Assembly (NCBI GenBank): GCA_017396025.1
Contig: JAFQNF010000013.1
Span: forward strand, 1-42,108
Origin: a bacterium
GTDB taxonomy: Bacteria; Cyanobacteriota; Vampirovibrionia; Gastranaerophilales; Gastranaerophilaceae
Length of the DNA stretch: 42,108 nucleotides
Direction of reading: 5' to 3'
The position numbers and the translations under genes were made by a program. Below are positions 1 through 8,881 of this stretch, piece after piece. The notes beneath the pieces are model-generated. The model was given only the letters and a program-made list of their open reading frames with translations, did no database searches and was not told where the DNA came from. The number at the start of each line of letters is the position of its first letter. The stretch's first letter is position 1.

Positions 1-696
1 GTTGGAAATGTTCCTTTTAAAGTTTTAGGAACACTAAAAGCAAAAGGCTCATCTGGCCCAATGGATCAAGATGATTTGATTTTTATACCTATTACAACAG
101 CACAAAAAAAATTGTTTGGTGTGGCTTTTCCTGGAACAGTTAAAATGATTGTTGTTAAAGGTGAAGATGGTGATAGTTTAAATGATGTTCAAAAAGATAT
201 AGAAGAACTTTTAAAACAACGTCATAATATAGGTAAAAATCAAGTTAATGATTTTGAGATTAGAAATTCAGCTGAGTTTCAAGAAAAAATGAAATCGACA
301 GTTCAAACTTTTGCAATTTTGTTAGCTTCAATTGCTTCTGTTTCTTTGCTTGTTGGTGGTATTGGTATTATGAATATTATGCTTGTATCAGTAACGGAAA
401 GAACAAAAGAAATTGGTATAAGAATGGCGATTGGGGCTAGGGCTTCTGATATTCGTTGGCAATTTTTGATTGAATCATTTATGTTATCAATGATTGGTGG
501 TTTAGTTGGTGTTGCAGTTGGTGTGTTAGGTGCAAAATCTGTTGAATTTTTCTCAGAAGGTATGAGCGTAACTATATCATTATTTTCAATCTTTTTATCA
601 TTAGGTTTTTCAGGCTTAGTAGGTGTAGCTTTTGGTTATTATCCAGCACATAAAGCTTCATTATTAAACCCAATTGACGCACTAAGGTATGAGTAA
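1..696 (+). CDS. MacB-type ABC transporter permease, C-terminal part (5' end outside the window)
   Basis: Reading frame 1 is open from the first base, so the gene begins upstream and only its last 231 residues are seen. The visible part starts in the extracytoplasmic MacB_PCD-type domain. It then has the FtsX-like membrane domain, with three hydrophobic segments and the family signature GGIGIMNIMLVSVTERTKEI, and ends with the usual PAHKASLLNPIDALRYE-type tail. MacB-family permeases pair with an ATPase subunit or domain and use mechanotransmission to drive export of peptides, lipoproteins or drugs. The substrate cannot be told, and neither the ATPase nor a membrane-fusion partner is in view. 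Its stop codon directly abuts the stop codon of the convergent radA gene. Confidence 0.9.
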   Translation, partial: VGNVPFKVLGTLKAKGSSGPMDQDDLIFIPITTAQKKLFGVAFPGTVKMIVVKGEDGDSLNDVQKDIEELLKQRHNIGKNQVNDFEIRNSAEFQEKMKSTVQTFAILLASIASVSLLVGGIGIMNIMLVSVTERTKEIGIRMAIGARASDIRWQFLIESFMLSMIGGLVGVAVGVLGAKSVEFFSEGMSVTISLFSIFLSLGFSGLVGVAFGYYPAHKASLLNPIDALRYE

Positions 697-2067
697 TTAT
701 TTTTTCTTACCAACGCAGGCTGTGATTGCGTCCATTAATCTTGCTGCTTGGATAATTTCAATGCTAAAGTTATCTGCTAATTTTTTGCTTAATTTTGGTA
801 CAATAGCCTTTTTAAATCCAAGTTTTTGAGCTTCATATATGCGTTTTTCTAGGTTTGATACATTTCTTATTTCACCAGATAAGCTTATTTCACCAATGAT
901 TACACAATCAGGGTCAACAACTACATCACGATAGCAAGTTGCAATAGCTAAGGCTATACCTAAATCCGCCGCAGGTTCATCAATTTCAATACCGCCTATA
1001 ACGTTCACATAAACGTCGTGTTTTGATAGATTTAAGCCAATTCTTTTTTCTAAAACAGCGATAATTTGTAAAAGTCTATTATATTCTAACCCTGTTGCAA
1101 CACGTCTTGGTGCTGGGTATGAAGTTGCACCAACTAATGCTTGAACTTCAACTAATAACGCCCTTGTTCCCTCGTTTGTTGCAATAATAACGCTTCCTGG
1201 AGTTGCGTTATCTGTGCGTTCTTTCATAAATAATTCACTTGGATTTGTTACTTCTTCTAAGCCGTTTTCAACCATATTAAATACGCCAATCTCATTGGTT
1301 GAACCAAAACGGTTTTTTATAGAACGCAACAATCTTTGAGATTTGTACTTGTCGCCCTCAAAATAAATAACTGTATCAACCATGTGCTCTAAAACCTTAG
1401 GGCCAGCAATATTTCCATCCTTTGTAACATGCCCGATAACAACAACTGTTATGTTTTTATTTTTAGCTATATCCATTAGAGCATTTGTGCATTCACGAAT
1501 TTGAGAAACGCTACCAGATGAACTTGTTATGTTTGATGTGTAGATTGATTGGATTGAATCGATAACCAAAATTTCTGGTTTTAAATTATCAATTTGAGTT
1601 ATAACAGCTTCTAAGTTTGTTTGTGAATAAACATACAAATTATCAGAATTTACATTCAATCTTTGAGCACGCAATTTAACTTGAGAGCCTGATTCTTCAG
1701 CGCAAACATATAATAATTTTTTGCCTTGAGAACAGATATTTCCTGCTGTTTGTAATACTAAAGTTGATTTACCAATTCCAGGGTCACCTGCTAACAAAAC
1801 TAAAGAGCCTTGAACTAATCCGCCACCCAAAACACGGTCTAATTCTTCAAAACCAGATGGAATTTTAATGCTTTCTGTAATTTCAATTTCATTGATAAGA
1901 CAAACAGGGCTATCATCAATAACAACACTTTGAGCAGGAGCAATTGATTTTACTTCAACTTCTTCAACTAAAGTTCCCCAACTGTTGCAATCTGGGCATT
2001 TCCCTATATATTTTGGTGTTTCATAACCACAGCTTTGGCAAACCCATTTTGTCTTAACTTTCGCCAT
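697..2067 (-). CDS. radA: DNA repair protein RadA (Sms)
   Basis: RadA is a RecA-like hexameric DNA motor that helps branch migration and processing of recombination intermediates. The 456 residues match the usual family length. In order there is an N-terminal zinc finger (C10, C13, C24, C27), the Walker A motif GDPGIGKST at residues 94-102, the RadA-specific KNRFG motif at 251-255, and a Lon-protease-like C-terminal domain. The ATG lies 14 bases inside the end of the upstream unknown gene, so the two are probably co-transcribed and translationally coupled. The 3' end meets macB tail to tail with no bases between, so no separate terminator fits there. Confidence 0.96.
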   Translation of the reverse strand: MAKVKTKWVCQSCGYETPKYIGKCPDCNSWGTLVEEVEVKSIAPAQSVVIDDSPVCLINEIEITESIKIPSGFEELDRVLGGGLVQGSLVLLAGDPGIGKSTLVLQTAGNICSQGKKLLYVCAEESGSQVKLRAQRLNVNSDNLYVYSQTNLEAVITQIDNLKPEILVIDSIQSIYTSNITSSSGSVSQIRECTNALMDIAKNKNITVVVIGHVTKDGNIAGPKVLEHMVDTVIYFEGDKYKSQRLLRSIKNRFGSTNEIGVFNMVENGLEEVTNPSELFMKERTDNATPGSVIIATNEGTRALLVEVQALVGATSYPAPRRVATGLEYNRLLQIIAVLEKRIGLNLSKHDVYVNVIGGIEIDEPAADLGIALAIATCYRDVVVDPDCVIIGEISLSGEIRNVSNLEKRIYEAQKLGFKKAIVPKLSKKLADNFSIEIIQAARLMDAITACVGKKK

Positions 2068-3055
2068 TTACTTTCTCTTTTCTTTGTTCTCTAAGATTTT
2101 CTTTCTCATCAATTATATGTATTGTTCTGATTACAGAGTTTGAAATTAACAATAAAAATGGATTAATACCAGAGCTTACATTTATGAATATTTCCGTTTG
2201 AGTTTTTTCATTTTTATCTTTGTTAAAAGCTTCTTTTTGTGCCATATCAAGATTGATATCAACACTATATTTTTTGCTTTCTTCATTCATTAATGAAATA
2301 AAATCTTTTTGTGGGAATGTTTCAGATGATGTAATTTGAATTAAAATTCCATCTTCTTTTGTTCTATAAATATCAGCCTGTAAATTACCATAATTTTCAG
2401 TTTGAATCATTATTGAAATATAATCATCATTTTCTTTTGCTTCATCCCCGCCATTGTTTGCAATTTCAAGCTTAAAGGCATTAGGGTCTGTTAATGGTAG
2501 CCAAGGTAAGTACATCAACATTGTTGTTCTAACTGCTTGAACATCAGAAGTAGCTGAAGCTGCAACAAATGAAATTAATTTTGATAATTCACTTGTTTGT
2601 TCATCTTTCATTGTCATACCAACTTGGTTAAACTGTGCTAGCATTTTGTACAAGTTTGACATAGCATCTTTTGAACTGTTCTGTAATAGAGCAGAAAGTT
2701 CTGCTGTATTTAAAGTTGAAGTTAATAATAATAACGCTGTTTTTTGAGTCGCTTTATCAGGCATTGTTGAAATTTGTGTTAATAGTTGCTCAAAGTTTTT
2801 AGGAAGTTTGAGTAAGTCTTTTAGCATATTTGTATTTTGTTGTTGATTTAAAAGAGCAAGTTCCGCAGTTGTTTGAGCTAATTGTTGGGTAGTTTGTGGT
2901 AGAACCTGTTGTGGTGTTTTAGGCGTTTGTGGTGGATTATACATTTGAGGACTAGCACCTAATAAATTAGCATTTTTTGATGCAAACCTAGCCACGTTAT
3001 TGTTCATAGCGCTTGCAAAATTACTAATAATTTGTCCCCAGTTAATATTTGACAT
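2054..3055 (-). CDS. Hypothetical protein, Gln/Pro-rich N-terminus, FliK-like C-terminal pattern
   Basis: This 333-residue protein is not recognised with confidence. Residues about 35-75 are rich in Gln, Pro and Thr and look disordered. Residues 75-180 are predicted helical. Residues about 180-290 show a pattern (PWLPL, then an acidic linker, then IMIQTENYGNLQADI, then a hydrophobic strand and an F-x5-L stretch) that resembles the C-terminal domain of FliK-like hook-length control proteins. That resemblance is by eye only, and no flagellar gene is nearby. There is no signal peptide or membrane segment. It overlaps radA by 14 bases and so lies in the same operon. No Shine-Dalgarno sequence precedes the ATG, but an extended -10-like TGTGATAAT lies 8 bases upstream, so the mRNA may have almost no leader. 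Confidence 0.75.
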   Translation of the reverse strand: MSNINWGQIISNFASAMNNNVARFASKNANLLGASPQMYNPPQTPKTPQQVLPQTTQQLAQTTAELALLNQQQNTNMLKDLLKLPKNFEQLLTQISTMPDKATQKTALLLLTSTLNTAELSALLQNSSKDAMSNLYKMLAQFNQVGMTMKDEQTSELSKLISFVAASATSDVQAVRTTMLMYLPWLPLTDPNAFKLEIANNGGDEAKENDDYISIMIQTENYGNLQADIYRTKEDGILIQITSSETFPQKDFISLMNEESKKYSVDINLDMAQKEAFNKDKNEKTQTEIFINVSSGINPFLLLISNSVIRTIHIIDEKENLREQRKEKVNGES

Positions 3056-3172
3056 AATTATAAATTATCACATTGTTAGCTAAAAAGTAATATTTGTTTA
3101 AGAAAATAAATTAAAAAAGCAAAATAAATAGTTATATTATTTCCATTTCTTAATAATACAACGTTTGCATGA

Positions 3173-3201
3173 TTTTAATTTCTACAAAAGTAGTATATAA
3201 T
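3173..3201 (+). promoter_or_regulatory. Putative sigma-70 promoter of the small charged-protein gene
   Basis: A perfect TATAAT -10 box lies at 3196-3201. The -35 position, 17 bases upstream (3173-3178, TTTTAA), matches the consensus poorly. Transcription would start near 3208, where a short inverted repeat (TAGAG at 3207-3211 and CTCTA at 3222-3226) could fold at the very 5' end of the transcript. The 3056-3257 gap holds nothing else that I can support. Confidence 0.45.
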
Positions 3202-3257
3202 ATAAGTAGAGGTTGAAAAATCTCTAAAAGGTTCACTTTCTAACAAAAAGGTAAGAG

Positions 3258-3536
3258 ATGTCTTTCGGTATCAATGGTCCTGATCATATTCCTGCAATCC
3301 AGAAATCACAGAAATCAAGTGATGGTGGTGCTGGTAATTTGGGATATTTCCAACAAGGGAAAAAGAAAAAAGATGAAGAAAAAAAAGAAGAACAAGATGT
3401 TTTTCAATCTTCAACAAAAAAGAATTTAGATGAAGACCCATTGTTGGAAGAATTAGATTCAATTGGTACAAAAATTAAGAATTTTTGGATGAAATTACAC
3501 AATCCATTTATGCAAGAAAATCCCGAAGAAAATTAA
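3258..3536 (+). CDS. Small charged hypothetical protein (92 aa)
   Basis: I do not recognise this protein. The first 35 residues are Gly/Ser-rich. Residues 35-60 are very rich in Lys and Glu. A short amphipathic helix around 62-80 (DPLLEELDSIGTKIKNFWMK) follows. No membrane segment or signal peptide is present. The reading frame is probably real because it sits in a complete unit, with a TATAAT -10 box 57 bases upstream, an AAGG-type ribosome binding site before the ATG, and a rho-independent hairpin that starts inside the last codons. The 66-codon frame on the opposite strand is a shadow. The lysine/glutamate composition suggests a disordered or nucleic-acid/protein-binding role, but nothing specific can be claimed. 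Confidence 0.7.
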   Translation: MSFGINGPDHIPAIQKSQKSSDGGAGNLGYFQQGKKKKDEEKKEEQDVFQSSTKKNLDEDPLLEELDSIGTKIKNFWMKLHNPFMQENPEEN

Positions 3537-3544
3537 TCTTCGGG
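3522..3544 (+). terminator. Rho-independent terminator overlapping the stop codon
   Basis: An 8-bp perfect stem (CCCGAAGA at 3522-3529 and TCTTCGGG at 3537-3544) encloses a 7-base loop that contains the TAA stop codon. It is followed by TATTTTAT. The U-run is weak but the stem is strong. The same hairpin could also end clpB-independent antisense transcription. Confidence 0.7.
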
Positions 3545-3574
3545 TATTTTATAATAGTAATGTGTGTGTATGTA

Positions 3575-6181
3575 TTAATTATTTTTGAAATTTAATTCAT
3601 CATTTTCAACATCAATAGTGACTTTTGAATGTGGATTAATTTCTTGTTTTAAGATTTTCTTAGATAGTGGATTTTCTATTAGTTGCCTTATAGTTCTTTT
3701 TAATGGTCTTGCACCGTAGATTGGATTATAACCTTTTTGTGCTAAGAATTCTTTTGCATCATCAGTTATCTCAATTGTGATATCTTGTTCCGCTAAAAGT
3801 TTATGCAAGTGTGCAACTTGAATATCAACAATTTTAGCTAGTTGCATCATTGTTAATGCTTTGAAGAACACAATATCATCAATTCTGTTTAGAAATTCTG
3901 GTTTAAAGCGTTGTTGCATTAATGCCATAACTTCTTCTTTTGTTTTTTCGGCTTGAGATTCAGATAGCATTGATTCAAGCGTATTTTTTAAGATTACTTC
4001 ACTACCTATGTTACTTGTTAATATAATTAAAGTATTCTTAAAGTCAACTGTTCTGCCTTTAGAATCTGTTAATCTGCCGTCATCAAAGATTTGTAGCATT
4101 ATGTTGAACACGTCTGGATGTGCTTTTTCAATTTCATCAAAAAGTACAACAGAATAAGGTTTTCTTCTAACTTGTTCTGTTAGTTGTCCACCTTCATCAT
4201 AGCCAACGTAGCCTGGAGGTGCACCGATAAGTCTTGCAACTGTATGTTTTTCCATATATTCAGACATATCAATTCTAATTAGTGCATCTTCATCATTAAA
4301 CATAAATTCTGCTAAGGCTTTAGCTAATTCTGTTTTACCAACACCTGTTGGCCCTAAGAATATGAATGTACCAATTGGTCGATTTGGATCTTTTAAACCA
4401 GAGCGTGCACGGCGAATAGCGTCAGATACCACTTCAACGGCTTCATCTTGACCGACAACTCGCTTATGTAAAAAATCTTCCATTTGAACAAGTTTTTGTT
4501 TTTCGCTTTCAAGAAGTTTATTTACTGCAATACCTGTCCATTTGCTGACAATTTGCGCAATATCATCTTCATCAATTTCTTCTTTTAAGAGAGTATTTTT
4601 ATGATTTTGAGCATTTTCGCCAACTTCTTTTAGCTGTTTTTCTAGCGCCATAAGTTTTCCATATTTAAGTTCAGCAGCTTTTTGTAAGTCCATATCACGT
4701 TCTGCTGTTTCAATTTGGATTTTTACTTTTTCAATTTCTTCTTTAATTGAAGCTTCCCCTTGAATAGAATTTTTTTCAAATTCCCATTGGTTTTTAAGTT
4801 TATCAATTTTGCGATTTAAATCTGATAAAATTGCTTCAATATTCTGGATTTTTTCAGCGTTATCAGTGCTTTCTTCTTGTTTTAGGGCTTCACGTTCAAT
4901 TTCTAATTGCATTTTTTGGCGAACTAATACATCAAGTTCTTCTGGCATTGAATCAATTTCAATTCTTAAGGATGACGCTGCTTCATCAACTAAGTCAATT
5001 GCTTTATCAGGTAAGAAACGGTCAGTAATATATCTATCTGACAATTTAGCAGCTGCAACTAAAGCAGAGTCTTTAATTCTTACGCCGTGATGTACTTCAT
5101 AGCGTTGTTTTAAACCTCTTAAAATGCTAATAGTATCTTCGATTGTTGGTTCATCTGCCATAACAGGTTGAAAACGACGTTCTAAGGCTGGATCTTTTTC
5201 AATGTATTTTCTATATTCATTGATTGTTGTTGCGCCAATACATTTTATTACTCCGCGTGCAAGCATTGGTTTTAAAAGGTTACCTGCGTCTGTTGAACCT
5301 TCTGTCGCTCCAGCACCTACAACTGTGTGAAGTTCATCGATAAACATAATTATTTCGCCATTTGAGTCTTCAACTTCTTTTAAAACAGCTTTAAGTCTTT
5401 CTTCAAATTCACCTCTAAATTTTGCGCCAGCAACTAGAGCACCTAAATCTAGTGCAATAAGTTTTGACTCTTTTAAACTTTCTGGTACGTCACCACGAAT
5501 AATTCTTTGTGCTAAGCCCTCAATTATTGCAGTTTTACCAACACCTGGTTCCCCAATTAAAACAGGATTGTTTTTTGTTTTCCTATTTAGAACTTGTATA
5601 ATTCTTCTTATTTCGTCATCACGGCCAATAACAGGATCTAGTTTGCCTTTGCGGGCAAGTGCTGTTAGGTCTGTTGAATATTTTTCTAAAGCTTTATATG
5701 CATCTTCTGCGTTTTTACTATCCACTTTTCTGTTTCCTCTAACTTTTTTCATTGCGTTTAAAACAGCATTTTTTGTAACTTTATTATTATTCAATATTTG
5801 TTGAATTTTAGAACCATTTAACTCTGTCATTGCCATTAAGATATGTTCAATACTAATAAAAGAATCCTTTAAGCTATCAGCATTTTCTTGCGCCATATCA
5901 AACATATTATTTGTCATTTGAGATAAATATAATTGTTGATTTGGACTTGCATTTTGAACTTGCGGAAGCGAAGAAATTTCATTTACTAATTGGTGTCTGA
6001 AGTTATCAGTATCAATTTTAAGTTCTTTGCAATAATCTTTTGCAATCCCATCATTATCTTCTGCTATTGCAAGCATAATGTGGATTGGTTCCATTTGAGA
6101 GTTTTTGTATCTATACATCGCTTGTTGTGCAGCATAGATAATTTCTTTTGTGTAATCGGTTAGTCTGTTAAAATCTATCAT
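3575..6181 (-). CDS. clpB: ATP-dependent disaggregase ClpB
   Basis: ClpB is a hexameric AAA+ chaperone that pulls polypeptides out of aggregates together with DnaK/DnaJ/GrpE in the cytoplasm. The 868 residues are the full family length. They comprise a Clp_N double repeat (about 1-145), NBD1 with Walker A GEPGVGKT at 210-217 and Walker B IMFIDE, the coiled-coil middle domain (about 405-530) that separates ClpB from ClpA/ClpC-type proteins lacking it, and NBD2 with GPTGVGKT at 610-617 and VVLFDE. The start is supported by TGAGGTG about 9 bases upstream. I see no CIRCE inverted repeat (HrcA operator) upstream, so heat regulation, if any, must work another way. The gene appears to be transcribed alone or with the kinase gene's downstream region. 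Confidence 0.97.
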   Translation of the reverse strand: MIDFNRLTDYTKEIIYAAQQAMYRYKNSQMEPIHIMLAIAEDNDGIAKDYCKELKIDTDNFRHQLVNEISSLPQVQNASPNQQLYLSQMTNNMFDMAQENADSLKDSFISIEHILMAMTELNGSKIQQILNNNKVTKNAVLNAMKKVRGNRKVDSKNAEDAYKALEKYSTDLTALARKGKLDPVIGRDDEIRRIIQVLNRKTKNNPVLIGEPGVGKTAIIEGLAQRIIRGDVPESLKESKLIALDLGALVAGAKFRGEFEERLKAVLKEVEDSNGEIIMFIDELHTVVGAGATEGSTDAGNLLKPMLARGVIKCIGATTINEYRKYIEKDPALERRFQPVMADEPTIEDTISILRGLKQRYEVHHGVRIKDSALVAAAKLSDRYITDRFLPDKAIDLVDEAASSLRIEIDSMPEELDVLVRQKMQLEIEREALKQEESTDNAEKIQNIEAILSDLNRKIDKLKNQWEFEKNSIQGEASIKEEIEKVKIQIETAERDMDLQKAAELKYGKLMALEKQLKEVGENAQNHKNTLLKEEIDEDDIAQIVSKWTGIAVNKLLESEKQKLVQMEDFLHKRVVGQDEAVEVVSDAIRRARSGLKDPNRPIGTFIFLGPTGVGKTELAKALAEFMFNDEDALIRIDMSEYMEKHTVARLIGAPPGYVGYDEGGQLTEQVRRKPYSVVLFDEIEKAHPDVFNIMLQIFDDGRLTDSKGRTVDFKNTLIILTSNIGSEVILKNTLESMLSESQAEKTKEEVMALMQQRFKPEFLNRIDDIVFFKALTMMQLAKIVDIQVAHLHKLLAEQDITIEITDDAKEFLAQKGYNPIYGARPLKRTIRQLIENPLSKKILKQEINPHSKVTIDVENDELNFKNN

Positions 6182-6295
6182 AATAAGAACACCTCATTTT
6201 TGTCAGGCGGAATAAATCCTTATTATTATTTTAATAATGTTTTTTTAAAAATCAGAAAAAATTTATAATTAATTAAGATTTCAAATATAAAAAAT

Positions 6296-7354
6296 TTATG
6301 CAGGAAGACAAAAAGAAATCATAGTGCCAACGTTATCTATGTCTTTTGCCCAGATTTTTCCATAGTGAGCTTCAACTATTTTTCGACAATTATAAAGGTT
6401 TAAACCAAAACCAATTTTTCTAAATTTATTTGAACAAGTTATGTACTCTTCAAAAATCTCGTCCGGATTTGTTCTTTTTTTTGGATAACCAAAATCGAAA
6501 AAGGAAATATTAATATTGTTATTAGTGTTTTCAATTTGAATAATTATTTTGGAGTTTTCAATGCTTTGTTCTGAAGCATTAATAATTAAATTACTAATAA
6601 CTTTTCCTATTTCATCTACATCAATTTCGATATCATTAATATCTCCATTAATAACAAGTTCTATTGTTTGATTTTTTCGCTCTAAAACTTTAGAAAGCTC
6701 GTGTGCTTTATCCTTTACAAGCTCTATTATTGAGTAAGTTTGTTTTTGTAATTCATTTAAACTAAATTCATTTTTATACTTAATTAAAAGGTTATCTGTC
6801 ATATAATTCATAAACTTACAAGAGTTTAAAAGTTCATCTAATATGCTTTTTAAGTTATTATCAAGTTTGCCAAATTTGCCATTTAAAATTAGTTCTAATA
6901 TCTGAATGTTGGCTCTCATTGGGTTTTTAAGGTCGTGAGTTAATATATCAATAAAAGTCTCTTTTTGAATACGGTTTTTAATTTCTTGAGTAATATCTTG
7001 CAAAATAATTGAATATCCTTTTACCTTATTCCTTTTGTTGAAAATTTTGCAGATATGAACATCCATAGGGATATTTTGAATATCATTTTTGAAAATAAGT
7101 TTTAAAAATATATGTTTTTTATCAGTTTTTTGGAAGTTTTCAAAGCTCTTTTTTAATTTTTGCTTTTTATCATCAAAGGCTAGGATGGAAATATCAAACT
7201 TTCCTTTTTTGAAATTATATTTTGAATTTTGAAAAATAATATTTAATTTTTCATCAGTAATTATTACTTCTCCATTAGAGTATTTTGTTATGTGAGAGAA
7301 TGCTTCTTTAATAATATTTGTGTTTTTGTCAAAAATTGTTGAAATTAAATCCAT
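6296..7354 (-). CDS. Orphan sensor histidine kinase, cytoplasmic, with degenerate G1 box
   Basis: The 352-residue protein has a PAS-like N-terminal half (about 15-130, ending in ILQDITQEIKNR, the usual PAS-to-kinase linker). It has a HisKA dimerisation helix with the phospho-acceptor H140 in THDLKNPM, and a HATPase_c domain with N-box NLIINA at about 255-260 and G2 box GFGLNL at 315-320. The G1 box, normally DxGxG, reads DFGYPK (287-292), so its second glycine is missing. There is no transmembrane segment, so it should sense a cytoplasmic signal. No response regulator is adjacent. The ATG lacks a Shine-Dalgarno sequence, while a TATAAT lies 13 bases upstream, which suggests a very short leader. 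ATP binding may be weak; the function is otherwise unknown. Confidence 0.88.
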   Translation of the reverse strand: MDLISTIFDKNTNIIKEAFSHITKYSNGEVIITDEKLNIIFQNSKYNFKKGKFDISILAFDDKKQKLKKSFENFQKTDKKHIFLKLIFKNDIQNIPMDVHICKIFNKRNKVKGYSIILQDITQEIKNRIQKETFIDILTHDLKNPMRANIQILELILNGKFGKLDNNLKSILDELLNSCKFMNYMTDNLLIKYKNEFSLNELQKQTYSIIELVKDKAHELSKVLERKNQTIELVINGDINDIEIDVDEIGKVISNLIINASEQSIENSKIIIQIENTNNNINISFFDFGYPKKRTNPDEIFEEYITCSNKFRKIGFGLNLYNCRKIVEAHYGKIWAKDIDNVGTMISFCLPA

Positions 7355-7432
7355 GTTTTTAAACCAAATTATATTTAAAATTTAAATTATAATTTGATTT
7401 TTTTAATCCCCATGTTAGGCAATATTTAAAGG

Positions 7433-8770
7433 TTATTTGCCTATACAGAAGTTGTCGAAAATATTAGTTAGGATATCATCTGTTATAACTTCACCAGAAA
7501 CTTCAGAGATGAACATTAAAGCTGATTTAACATCAATAGAAATTAAGTCTTGAATTTCGCCATTTTGAGCAGCAATAAGTGCGTTAATTAATGAATTTTT
7601 AGTTTCTTCTAAGCATTTTTGTTGTCTTTGGTTTGTAATAAATTCAACTTCTGTAAGATTTTGCTTCATTACTATTGATTTAATTTGTGCTTTTAACTCT
7701 GGTAAATTTTCGCCTGTTTTTAAAGAAATACATACCGCTTCAGAGTCTTTATTTGTTGTTAAATCGCATTTTGTTGCAACTTTTATAAATGCCTTTTCTT
7801 TAACTGTATCAAAAATTTCTTTATCTTCTTTAGTAAATCCGTCGTTTAAATCGTATAAGAATAATACAACATCAGCTTCTTGAACATACTTTTTAGAAAA
7901 ATCAATACCAATAGCCTCTACTTTATTGATATTTTCGTCTTCACGAATACCAGCTGTATCAATAATTGTTGCTGCAATTCCATCAATATCAAGTGTTTCT
8001 TGAATAACATCACGAGTTGTTCCTGCAATATCGGTTACAATTGCACGTTCTAAATTTAAAAGTGCATTGAATAGTGATGATTTACCAACATTAGGGCGAC
8101 CAGCCAAAACTATTTTTATACCTTGTCTATAAATATTAGAACTTTTTGAAAAGCTTAAAATATGGTTGATTTTTTCTAAAATATTTTCAATAGTTTGCTC
8201 AATATAACTGTATTCAGGCTCTACTACATCTTCTGGAAAATCAACAGCTGCAATAATTCTAGATAATAATTCCATTATCTCTTGTCTTATTTTTCCAACT
8301 TCAATTGATAATTTGCCAAATAAGTTTTTTGCACTTGATACTGCAAATTTTTCTGTTCTTGCGTGGATTAAGTCAAGCACAGCTTCGGCTTGAGATAAAT
8401 CCATTTTATGATTTAAAAATGCACGTTTTGTAAATTCCCCTTTTTCAGCGTATCTCGCACCATTTTGAATTGTTAAATCCAAGATTTTATTAGTTATGTG
8501 CATACCACCGTGGCATTGAATTTCAATTATATCTTCACCTGTATAGCTGTTTGGAGCTTTGAAAGGAAGCACAATAACTTCATCTAATTTTTCATCATTT
8601 TCCATAACCCAGCCGTGATAAATTTTACCAGCGGTCAAATTTTTTGAAGAAAACATCTTATCAATGATTTCAAAAGCTTTAGAACCAGAAATTCTAACAA
8701 TACTAACACCCCCGTTACCAACAGGGGTAGCAATTGCGCTAATTGTATCTAAAGTAAATTGATTAATCAT
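7433..8770 (-). CDS. mnmE: tRNA modification GTPase MnmE (TrmE)
   Basis: MnmE works with MnmG to install the (carboxymethyl)aminomethyl group on U34 of certain tRNAs, using methylene-tetrahydrofolate. The 445 residues include the N-terminal folate-binding domain (start IATPVGNGGVSIVRISG), a central helical domain, the inserted G domain with GRPNVGKSS at 224-232, DTAG and TKCD motifs, and the obligatory C-terminal FCIGK whose Cys is essential. MnmG is not in the window. The gene is divergent from the HIT gene. It has no Shine-Dalgarno sequence, and its -10 box sits exactly six bases before the ATG, so it is probably read from a leaderless mRNA. Confidence 0.96.
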   Translation of the reverse strand: MINQFTLDTISAIATPVGNGGVSIVRISGSKAFEIIDKMFSSKNLTAGKIYHGWVMENDEKLDEVIVLPFKAPNSYTGEDIIEIQCHGGMHITNKILDLTIQNGARYAEKGEFTKRAFLNHKMDLSQAEAVLDLIHARTEKFAVSSAKNLFGKLSIEVGKIRQEIMELLSRIIAAVDFPEDVVEPEYSYIEQTIENILEKINHILSFSKSSNIYRQGIKIVLAGRPNVGKSSLFNALLNLERAIVTDIAGTTRDVIQETLDIDGIAATIIDTAGIREDENINKVEAIGIDFSKKYVQEADVVLFLYDLNDGFTKEDKEIFDTVKEKAFIKVATKCDLTTNKDSEAVCISLKTGENLPELKAQIKSIVMKQNLTEVEFITNQRQQKCLEETKNSLINALIAAQNGEIQDLISIDVKSALMFISEVSGEVITDDILTNIFDNFCIGK

Positions 8771-8776
8771 AGTTTA

Positions 8777-8804
8777 ATTATACTCTAAATAGGTATTTTT
8801 TGAA
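8777..8804 (-). promoter_or_regulatory. Putative promoter giving a leaderless mnmE transcript
   Basis: Read on the minus strand, TTCAAA, a 16-base spacer and TATAAT lie just upstream of mnmE. Exactly six bases (TAAACT) separate TATAAT from the ATG. With normal -10 geometry the first transcribed base would be the A of the start codon, and no Shine-Dalgarno sequence is present. This is an inference from spacing. Confidence 0.45.
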
Positions 8805-8827
8805 CTTTGAAAAATACCGCTTGAATC

Positions 8828-8856
8828 TTGCCAGAAAGTGAAAAAAAATATACTAT
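8828..8856 (+). promoter_or_regulatory. Putative promoter of the HIT gene operon
   Basis: TTGCCA (8828-8833) and TACTAT (8851-8856) lie 17 bases apart; TATACT at 8849-8854 is a second choice with a short spacer. Transcription would begin near 8863, just upstream of the GAGG ribosome binding site. This placement makes the in-frame TTG at 8828 part of the promoter rather than a start codon. Confidence 0.35.
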
Positions 8857-8881
8857 TAGAGAAAGAAAAAAGCGAGGTTTT

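Noticed and set aside
6182..6295. CIRCE/HrcA operator or heat-shock promoter before clpB
   Set aside because: The region is AT-rich and holds no TTAGCACTC-N9-GAGTGCTAA repeat; I could not support a specific promoter.
8828..8881. N-terminal extension of the HIT protein from a TTG codon
   Set aside because: The extra 18 residues are basic and unlike the family; the TTG lies in a likely -35 box, and the ATG at 8882 has its own GAGG.
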